Source: an uncultured Lachnospiraceae bacterium | Lineage (GTDB): Bacteria; Bacillota; Clostridia; Lachnospirales; Lachnospiraceae | Direction of reading: 5' to 3' | NCBI GenBank assembly: GCA_949051815.1 | Contig: CARQVR010000012.1 | Span: 20,258 to 68,168, forward strand | Length of the DNA: 47,911 nucleotides | Part shown: one piece after another, positions 39,726 through 45,664 of the stretch | How positions within the stretch are numbered: the stretch's first letter is position 1 | Layout of the letters: every line of letters begins with the position of its first letter | The notes under the pieces: model-generated | Seen by the model: only the letters and a program-made list of their open reading frames with translations | Databases searched by the model: none | What the model was told of the DNA's origin: nothing | Made by a program: the position numbers and the translations under genes

Positions 39726-39756
39726 AGTATAAGCTATTACGTTGCGTAATAGTCAA
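39726..39756 (-). promoter_or_regulatory. MerR-type promoter with 19-bp spacer and dyad operator
   Basis: TTGACT (39751-39756) and TATACT (39726-39731) are separated by 19 bp. The perfect dyad CTATTACG-TTG-CGTAATAG (39734-39752) fills the spacer. This is the classical arrangement for activation by a MerR family protein, here the gene's own product. Confidence 0.88.
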
Positions 39757-39840
39757 CACTTTCATCCTTCTTTTTAAAATTTTATATAAAAGCGCACCAT
39801 CCCAAAAGGATCTTATACAAACAAAAAACGAATCAGATAT

Positions 39841-39869
39841 TTACTTCCCGCCACAATCTCTGCTATAAT
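39841..39869 (+). promoter_or_regulatory. Promoter of the small secreted-protein frame
   Basis: TTACTT (39841-39846) and TATAAT (39864-39869) are 17 bp apart. The predicted start falls at about 39876, at or next to the ATG at 39877, which would give a leaderless mRNA. Confidence 0.5.
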
Positions 39870-39876
39870 ATCACCC

Positions 39877-40299
39877 ATGATGGCACAAAAAACATACCGA
39901 AAAACACGATGTCTCATTTACATACTGGCTCTGCTCCTCTGGTGCATCTGCTCCGGCGCGTCTTCCGTTTCGGAGATCACAGGTGACGTCTGCGGCGCGG
40001 AAAATAGTTATGTAAACCATTCATCCGCCATCACTTCCACTTCCAGACATCTTCCCACGCAGAAATATCTTTCCGCGCGAAGCTCAGGTACACCGGTAAC
40101 ACTGTCTGCCGCCCGAAACCGCAGCATAAGAACACTGTCACGCTCCGTAAGGCAGATCGCATCCTGTCTTTTTTCCAATATCTCATCCGTAAACAAGTTC
40201 ACCCTTTCCGGGTTGTTTTTGACACATGAGATACCCTCGCACAATCCATGCGGTATCATTATCACCAACTATCTTCACAGACAGGATGGTCAAAAATAA
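39877..40299 (+). CDS. Hypothetical small protein with signal-peptide-like N-terminus
   Basis: A 140-codon frame. Its first 30 residues have a basic start (QKTYRKTR) and a hydrophobic core (LIYILALLLW) ending in CSGASS, like a signal peptide. The rest is Ser/Arg/Thr-rich with no recognised domain. A good promoter sits directly upstream but there is no Shine-Dalgarno. The opposite strand is also open at 40008-40268, with codon choice that looks at least as natural. The true coding strand is therefore uncertain, and the region may be a decayed gene. Confidence 0.35.
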   Translation: MMAQKTYRKTRCLIYILALLLWCICSGASSVSEITGDVCGAENSYVNHSSAITSTSRHLPTQKYLSARSSGTPVTLSAARNRSIRTLSRSVRQIASCLFSNISSVNKFTLSGLFLTHEIPSHNPCGIIITNYLHRQDGQK

Positions 40300-40470
40300 C
40301 ACTCTTTTTTCACACGTTTTACCCCTGATATAGCACACAAAAGCAGTATTGTACAGGCACGATATCGTTGAAATCGCGCGGTTCTTTTTGTTGTGCGCTT
40401 TTCACGGTTTCCGGTATGCCTGAACCAGTTATACATCTATAAAATTGTGAAAAAGGAGATTAGAATAGAT

Positions 40471-40614
40471 ATGAATATCGGACTTTTATTATTAATTATA
40501 TTCGGCGGCGCCGCCGGAGGATTGTCAACGCTTTACATTGCTTTTTCTCTCTTTGGCACGCTTGGCTTCAAGATTTTCAGAAAGGTGAAATACGGCACTT
40601 CTCTCTTTAACTAG
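40471..40614 (+). CDS. Small membrane protein, 47 aa
   Basis: A short protein with a hydrophobic N-terminal helix containing a Gly/Ala-rich stretch (IFGGAAGGLS) and a second apolar part (YIAFSLFGTLGF), ending in a basic tail RKVKYG. GGAG lies 12 nt before the ATG, rather far. A strong terminator follows 20 bp after the stop codon, supporting a real short gene. No function is recognised. An imperfect inverted pair (GCACACAAAA and TTTTGTTGTGC, about 40336-40406) lies upstream. Confidence 0.6.
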   Translation: MNIGLLLLIIFGGAAGGLSTLYIAFSLFGTLGFKIFRKVKYGTSLFN

Positions 40615-40633
40615 AATGAATTACTGATTGTAC

Positions 40634-40674
40634 ATCCCCATACATAGCTGCATATACTATGTATGGGGATTTTC
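40634..40674 (+). terminator. Strong terminator after the small membrane protein gene
   Basis: A perfect 14-bp stem (ATCCCCATACATAG/CTATGTATGGGGAT) with a 9-nt loop and TTTTC tail. Confidence 0.9.
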
Positions 40675-40734
40675 ATTAAAATATCTCATACGCTGCGCGA
40701 TCATTGGTATCCGCTTTATCTCAGCGGTAAAATC

Positions 40735-41034
40735 CTACAGCAGATAATTGTTTTCCCGATTCGCAATCTGAAAACCAACTAATTTAAAGGTTGCATATCC
40801 TCCCACAACCAGCGGCTCCGCCTTACAGATTTCCTCCGCTTCCTCACGGCTCTCTGTTTTCAGAATATACATCCCGGCCATTCCCGGATAGCCTTTAAAA
40901 ACACCGCAGATCTCCAGCTTCCCCTCATCGTCTAATCTCCTGATATTCTCCACATGTTCCGTCACAACCGCTTTTGTCAGCTTATTATAAGTCTTGCTTT
41001 TCTCAATCATCATCATATACATCTGCTTTTCCAT
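40735..41034 (-). CDS. YCII-related (YciI-like) domain protein
   Basis: A 99-aa protein with the dimeric ferredoxin-like YCII fold. The His-Asp pair is seen in VVTEHVENIRRLDDEGKL, followed by GMYILKTESREEAEEICK and EPLVVGGYATFKLVGF. The biochemical role of the family is largely unknown. AAGGAG lies 9 nt before the ATG. It converges with the small membrane protein gene and appears to be a single-gene unit. Confidence 0.88.
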   Translation of the reverse strand: MEKQMYMMMIEKSKTYNKLTKAVVTEHVENIRRLDDEGKLEICGVFKGYPGMAGMYILKTESREEAEEICKAEPLVVGGYATFKLVGFQIANRENNYLL

Positions 41035-41132
41035 ATACGGTTCTCCTTCCTGTTTTCACATATCATTTTAAATATTATATAGTAATCATCCCATTGCAGG
41101 CAACAACTTTCAGACTTTTACATAAATTAAAA

Positions 41133-41178
41133 AGACCGCAAACTCTTGTTTTTACAAAAAACATGATGTTTACGATCT
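41133..41178 (-). terminator. Terminator of tRNA-Leu
   Basis: On the minus strand AGATCGTAAAC pairs over 11 positions (two G-T) with GTTTGCGGTCT. An inner TGTTTTT/AAAAACA stem and a TTTTT tail complete it. Confidence 0.8.
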
Positions 41179-41189
41179 CTTAACTTTAC

Positions 41190-41272
41190 TGCTGGTGGTG
41201 GGACTTGAACCCACACGTGGTTGCCCACAACAGATTTTGAGTCTGCCTCGTCTGCCATTCCGACACACCAGC
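41190..41272 (-). tRNA. tRNA-Leu (anticodon CAA)
   Basis: A class II tRNA with acceptor arms GCTGGTG/CACCAGC, discriminator A at 41190, and anticodon loop CTCAAAA with CAA at 41239-41237. It has a long variable arm (GTGGGCAACCAC) and the T arm GTGGGTTCAAGTCCCAC. It reads UUG codons. The 3' CCA is not encoded. It has its own promoter and terminator. Confidence 0.96.
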
Positions 41273-41292
41273 ATTTCCAACAACCGACTTAT

Positions 41293-41321
41293 ATATTACC
41301 ACAACAATGGGATATTGGCAA
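41293..41321 (-). promoter_or_regulatory. Promoter of tRNA-Leu
   Basis: TTGCCA (41316-41321) and TAATAT (41293-41298) on the minus strand are 17 bp apart; the start is predicted about 14 bp before the mature tRNA end. Confidence 0.7.
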
Positions 41322-41391
41322 GATTTTTCAGCAAATTCTATGCCTCTATATCTATATCTCAAAAGTAACAGTTCAGCCATGCCATTCATAA

Positions 41392-41523
41392 GCCACCAGA
41401 ATATACATTTTGGCTAATCATATTACTTATTGGCTGGTGACTTATTTCATGTCGGGCGTCCGCCCTATAGAATCGACTGTGTAATTTGTCCTTAGTGAGC
41501 AAGCTCCCATGTACAAATTGCAC
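41392..41523. other. Spacer with large imperfect hairpins
   Basis: GTGTAATTTGT (41479-41489) and ACAAATTGCAC (41513-41523) form an 11-bp stem with one mismatch around an inner GAGC/GCTC stem. A second inverted pair (AGCCACCAG/CTGGTGACT) spans about 41391-41442. No T-tract follows, so the role is unclear; no gene is seen. Confidence 0.45.
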
Positions 41524-41525
41524 CG

Positions 41526-42179
41526 TCAGTTCTGCATGGCTGAACTGTTACCCTCCAAATTATGACCCCAAAATTCATCTAAAATCCGGGCTAACATCTG
41601 CGGTTTCTCCTCGTTTACGACATGTCCCGCATTCTCAATGATCTCCTCTTTCGCACCCTTGATATGTTCTGCTAAATAGTGTGCGGATTTCATGTTTGCG
41701 CGGTCCTTCTCCCCGCAAATAATCAGCACAGGGCAGTTCATATGTTGTACGCTGTTACTGAAATCCAGATTTTTCAGGGAGTTGCCCAAAACAAAGGTAT
41801 CTCTTTTGTTGAATGCCATATCTACAAAAACGGATTCCGGCAAAAATCTGAATATGATATTTTGGATGGCAAACATTCCTTTCGGCACTTTATGCGGTGT
41901 GCCGATCAAAACCAGAGATCTCACTTTTTCCGGAAAATTTATGGCATAATCCAGCGCCAGTATACCGCCCAGCGAAATACCGCACAAATCAATCTGCCCG
42001 TCGATCCTGTTACAGTATTCTGCAAAGGCCGCATATAAATTAGAATAAACTGCCTCCCTTTCATTCAAAACAGCCGATAGATCCGGGCAGCATATATCAT
42101 CGCCGGTTCTCATATATTTGACTGTTTCATCCCAGCTTGCCGCTCCGTGTCCCGACCCGTGAACCAAAACCTTCTTCAT
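41526..42179 (-). CDS. Alpha/beta hydrolase
   Basis: A 217-aa cytosolic hydrolase of the alpha/beta fold. The oxyanion segment VHGSGHGAASW is at the N-terminus, the nucleophile elbow is GISLGG near residue 70, the acid lies in CGEKDRAN and the catalytic His in NAGHVVN. The substrate cannot be told. GGAGG stands about 8 nt before the ATG. It follows lysA by 17 bp on the same strand and is probably co-transcribed with ung and lysA. Confidence 0.9.
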   Translation of the reverse strand: MKKVLVHGSGHGAASWDETVKYMRTGDDICCPDLSAVLNEREAVYSNLYAAFAEYCNRIDGQIDLCGISLGGILALDYAINFPEKVRSLVLIGTPHKVPKGMFAIQNIIFRFLPESVFVDMAFNKRDTFVLGNSLKNLDFSNSVQHMNCPVLIICGEKDRANMKSAHYLAEHIKGAKEEIIENAGHVVNEEKPQMLARILDEFWGHNLEGNSSAMQN

Positions 42180-42196
42180 GAAAAGCCCTCCGCTCT

Positions 42197-43465
42197 CTAC
42201 GTTAACGACTGATACACTTCAAATACGTCCAGCGTAGCAAAATAATCCTTCGGGGTCTCCGCTCTCCGGATTAACTGTACGCTGCCGTCCTCTTTTAACA
42301 GAAGCTCCGCCGACTTTAATTTCCCGTTATAATTATATCCCATAGCATAGCCGTGCGCTCCGGTATCGTGGATCACCAGATAATCCCCTTTTTCAATTTC
42401 CGGAAGCATCCGGTCAATGGCAAACTTGTCATTATTCTCGCACAGGGAACCGGTCACGTCATACTTGTGGTCACGGGGCGCATTCTCCTTCCCCAGCACC
42501 GTAATGTGGTGATACGCGCCGTACATGGCTGGCCGCATCAGATTTACCGCGCAGGCGTCCACACCGATATACTCCTTATGGGTGTGCTTCTCGTGAATCG
42601 CCTGTGTCACAAGCGCGCCGTAAGGACCTGTCATAAAGCGTCCCATCTCGGTATAAATCGCCGTCTCCCCCATACCTGCGGGCACAAGCACCTCATCGTA
42701 AACTTTGTGTACACCCTCGCCGATGGCTCTGATGTCGTTGGCCTCCTGATCGGGCTGATAAGCGATTCCCACGCCGCCTGAAAGGTTGATGAAGGAAAGC
42801 TGCACGCCCACTTTCTCCCTGATCTGAACCGCCAGTTCAAAGAGCTGCTTCGCAAGCCGGGGATAATATTCGTTGGTCACCGTGTTGCTGGCAAGAAACG
42901 CATGAAGGCCGAAACGTTTCACACCCTTTTCCTTCAAAATGCGATAGCCCTCAAAAAGCTGCTCCGGCGTAAATCCGTACTTGGAGTCTCCCGGATTGTC
43001 CATAATGCCATTGCTTAACTGGAACACGCCGCCCGGATTGTAACGGCAGCTCATGGTCTCCGGCAGTTTCCCTAAAATGCCCTCCACAAAGTCAATATGC
43101 GTGATATCGTCCAGATTGATAATGCCGCCCACCTTCGCACAGTATTCGTACTCCTGCGCCGGGGTATCGTTGGAGGAAAACATGATATCCTCCCCATTGA
43201 TTCCAAGCGCATTGCTCAACATCAGCTCTGTCATGGAGGAGCAGTCGCAGCCCGCGCCGTACTCATGCAGAATCTGCATCAGAAACGGATTCGGACACGC
43301 CTTCACGGCAAAATACTCCTTAAATCCCTTGTTCCATGAAAAAGCCTCCTGCACGGCTCTTGCGTTCTCCCTGATTCCCTTTTCGTCATAAATATGAAAG
43401 GGGGTAGGGTAATTCTTTACTATCTCCTCTATCTGCTCCTTTGTCACAAAAGGTAATTTACTCAT
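42197..43465 (-). CDS. lysA: Diaminopimelate decarboxylase-like PLP enzyme
   Basis: Decarboxylates meso-diaminopimelate to lysine with pyridoxal phosphate. The PLP lysine is in YFAVKACPNP, and HAFLASNT, NLSGGVGIAY, TEMGRFMTGPYG and the active-site Cys in GSLCENNDKFA follow. The length of 422 aa fits. HAFLASNT replaces the more common HIGSQ motif, which marks a divergent subgroup, so a related amino-acid decarboxylase is possible. Its ATG overlaps the ung stop codon (ATGA), indicating coupling. Confidence 0.85.
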   Translation of the reverse strand: MSKLPFVTKEQIEEIVKNYPTPFHIYDEKGIRENARAVQEAFSWNKGFKEYFAVKACPNPFLMQILHEYGAGCDCSSMTELMLSNALGINGEDIMFSSNDTPAQEYEYCAKVGGIINLDDITHIDFVEGILGKLPETMSCRYNPGGVFQLSNGIMDNPGDSKYGFTPEQLFEGYRILKEKGVKRFGLHAFLASNTVTNEYYPRLAKQLFELAVQIREKVGVQLSFINLSGGVGIAYQPDQEANDIRAIGEGVHKVYDEVLVPAGMGETAIYTEMGRFMTGPYGALVTQAIHEKHTHKEYIGVDACAVNLMRPAMYGAYHHITVLGKENAPRDHKYDVTGSLCENNDKFAIDRMLPEIEKGDYLVIHDTGAHGYAMGYNYNGKLKSAELLLKEDGSVQLIRRAETPKDYFATLDVFEVYQSLT

Positions 43466-44160
43466 GGCTGTTTTTCTCCTCCCGTAATGTTCTCAATCTG
43501 CCAGTCAATCGGCGCAACGCCGTTTTTCTCTAAAAAGTCATTGCACTGACTGAAATGCCTGCATCCGAAAAATCCCCGGTACGCCGACAGCGGGCTCGGA
43601 TGCGGCGCCTTTAAAATCAAGTGCTTCGGATTGGTGAGCATCGGAATCTTGCTCTGCGCAGGCCGCCCCCAAAGCAGATACACAATCGGCCGGTCCTCTT
43701 CGTTCACCGCACGGATCACCGCGTCCGTGAACGCCTCCCAGCCTTTTCCCTGATGGGAATTTGCCTGATGCGCCCGCACAGTCAACACCGTGTTCAAAAG
43801 AAGCACACCCTGATCGGCCCATTTCTGCAAATACCCGTTATCGGGTATATAACAGCCCAGATCATCCTGTAACTCCTTGTAAATATTCTGCAGGGACGGC
43901 GGGATCTCCTTCTGATCCGGCAGCACCGAAAAGCTCATGCCGTGCGCCTGATGCTCATTATGGTAAGGATCCTGCCCCAGAAGCAGCACCTTCACCTCAT
44001 GTAACGGTGTAAAGTGAAAGGCGTTAAAGATATCGTCCGCGGGCGGATATACCACCCGTTTACTGTACTCTTCTTTCACAAACATGTAAAGGTTTTTGTA
44101 ATAAGGTTTCCGAAATTCACTGTCCAGAGCCTGCGCCCAGTCATTTGCCAGCATCGCCAT
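43462..44160 (-). CDS. ung: Uracil-DNA glycosylase
   Basis: Removes uracil from DNA. The catalytic water-activating motif GQDPYHNEHQAHGMSFSV and the DNA-intercalating HPSPLSAYRGFFG are clear. Length 232 aa. The ATG at 44160 has AAGGA about 10 nt upstream; the longer frame to 44232 runs through the terminator before the gene. It overlaps lysA by 4 nt. With a strong hisF terminator 26 bp upstream and no clear promoter between, its transcription start is unclear. Confidence 0.97.
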   Translation of the reverse strand: MAMLANDWAQALDSEFRKPYYKNLYMFVKEEYSKRVVYPPADDIFNAFHFTPLHEVKVLLLGQDPYHNEHQAHGMSFSVLPDQKEIPPSLQNIYKELQDDLGCYIPDNGYLQKWADQGVLLLNTVLTVRAHQANSHQGKGWEAFTDAVIRAVNEEDRPIVYLLWGRPAQSKIPMLTNPKHLILKAPHPSPLSAYRGFFGCRHFSQCNDFLEKNGVAPIDWQIENITGGEKQP

Positions 44161-44179
44161 CGTACTTTCTTCCTTTCTC

Positions 44180-44220
44180 AAAAAAGGGCATGGAACCGCC
44201 TTTTTCCTGTTCCTATGCCC
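44180..44220 (-). terminator. Terminator between hisF and ung
   Basis: On the minus strand GGGCATAGGAAC pairs with GTTCCATGCCC (one bulge) and is followed by TTTTTT. It ends the hisH-hisF unit or acts as an attenuator for ung-lysA. Confidence 0.88.
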
Positions 44221-44281
44221 CCTTGCATACATTTCCGGATTTTCAGGTTTTCCGTCTGTCTGTCCCGAAAAATTCCACCCG

Positions 44282-45043
44282 CTATAATCTTACCGATATC
44301 CCCTTATCTCTCAGATATTTCTTTAAATCCCGTATCTCCATTTCCTTAAAATGAAAGAGGGATGCCGCCAGCGCCGCCTCCGCCTTTCCCTGCGTGAAAG
44401 CCTCGTAAAAATGCGCCATCGTCCCCGCGCCGCCGGAAGCAATCACCGGAATCGACACATTCTCCGCAATGGCCCTCGTCAGCTCCAGATCATATCCGGC
44501 CTTCGTGCCATCCCCGTCCATGCTCGTCAGAAGGATCTCTCCCGCGCCCAGCTTTTCTGCCTTCATGGCCCATTCCACGGCATCAATCCCCATATCCACG
44601 CGGCCGCCGTTCTTATAGATGGTAAACCCTGTCCCGTCGGTCCGCCTTTTCGCATCAATCGCCACCACCACACACTGGCTGCCGAATTTATCCGCGGCTT
44701 CACTGATGAGATTCGGATTCATAATCGCGGCTGAATTGACGGACACCTTATCCGCCCCTTCCCGCAGAATCGCCTTAAAATCTTCCACCGTGCGAATGCC
44801 GCCGCCCACCGTAAAAGGAATAAATACCTTCTCGGCCACCTTGCGCACCATCTCCACCGCAGTCTCCCGGGCGTCAGAGGAAGCCGTGATATCCAGAAAA
44901 ACCAGCTCGTCCGCCCCGGATTTATCATAAGCCGCGCCAACCTCAGCCGGATCGCCCGCATCCTTAAAGTTTATAAAATTGACTCCCTTGACAACTCTGC
45001 CGTTTTTAACGTCCAGACAGGGAATAATCCGCTTTGTGTGCAT
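44282..45043 (-). CDS. hisF: Imidazole glycerol phosphate synthase cyclase subunit
   Basis: The cyclase half of IGP synthase: it uses ammonia from HisH to turn PRFAR into imidazole glycerol phosphate and AICAR. The TIM barrel shows RIIPCLDVKNGRVVKG, FLDITAS, PFTVGGGIRTVED, VSVNSAAI and LLTSMDGDGTK with catalytic Asp residues. The length of 253 aa is standard. It starts 15 bp after hisH. Other his genes are not in the window. Confidence 0.98.
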   Translation of the reverse strand: MHTKRIIPCLDVKNGRVVKGVNFINFKDAGDPAEVGAAYDKSGADELVFLDITASSDARETAVEMVRKVAEKVFIPFTVGGGIRTVEDFKAILREGADKVSVNSAAIMNPNLISEAADKFGSQCVVVAIDAKRRTDGTGFTIYKNGGRVDMGIDAVEWAMKAEKLGAGEILLTSMDGDGTKAGYDLELTRAIAENVSIPVIASGGAGTMAHFYEAFTQGKAEAALAASLFHFKEMEIRDLKKYLRDKGISVRL

Positions 45044-45058
45044 GTAAGCCGCTCCGTC

Positions 45059-45664
45059 CTAAACTTCCAAAAAGTTCTGTAATATTTTAAGTCCCGTCTC
45101 CGAGCTTTTCTCCGGATGAAACTGACACGCAAAAAGATTGTCCCGCTCCACCGAAGCGTGAATCAGCGTTCCGTACGCCGCAGCCGCCTTTACGATCTGC
45201 GGATCATCCGCTTGCAGATAATAGGAATGCACGAAATACACGTAAGCATTTTCCGCAATCCCCTGAAACAGTCTCCCCTGATTCGGAAAAGTCAGGGAGT
45301 TCCAGCCGATATGAGGTATTTTCAGCCCCTCTTTGTCGGGAATACGCAGGATTTTTCCGGGTAAAAGCCCCAGACCTTCCACCCCCGGCGCCTCCTCGCT
45401 GCTCTCAAACATAAGCTGCAGCCCAAGACAGATCCCTAAAAACGGAATTTTCTTTTGGACCACTTCCCCGATCACGGAGACCAGCCCATACCTGTGCAGC
45501 TTTTCCATGGCGTCGCCAAAGGCGCCGACGCCCGGCAAAATCACATGATCCGACGAGAGAATCTCATCCCGATCTCTCGTCAGCAAAAACTCATGCCCCA
45601 GCAAAGCGACCGCTTTCTCCACACTTTTGATATTGCCGGCATCATAATCGATAATCGCTACCAT
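45059..45664 (-). CDS. hisH: Imidazole glycerol phosphate synthase glutaminase subunit
   Basis: The class I glutamine amidotransferase subunit that supplies ammonia to HisF. The nucleophile is in GICLGLQLMF, and the His-Glu pair in CQFHPEKSSETG. GVGAFGDAM and VHSYY are further family segments. The ATG at 45664 shares one base with the stop codon of the large acidic protein gene upstream (TGATG), and AAGGGG lies about 7 nt before, inside that gene. A GTG at 45667 is a weaker alternative. Length 201 aa. Confidence 0.97.
   Translation of the reverse strand: MVAIIDYDAGNIKSVEKAVALLGHEFLLTRDRDEILSSDHVILPGVGAFGDAMEKLHRYGLVSVIGEVVQKKIPFLGICLGLQLMFESSEEAPGVEGLGLLPGKILRIPDKEGLKIPHIGWNSLTFPNQGRLFQGIAENAYVYFVHSYYLQADDPQIVKAAAAYGTLIHASVERDNLFACQFHPEKSSETGLKILQNFLEV

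Noticed and set aside
40008..40268. Minus-strand frame of 86 codons antisense to the small secreted-protein candidate
   Set aside because: Codon choice looks natural, but it begins at TTG with no clear ribosome-binding site and has no known motif. It is noted as a competing reading rather than annotated.
41186..41389. Minus-strand frame of 67 codons
   Set aside because: It runs through the tRNA-Leu gene and its promoter.
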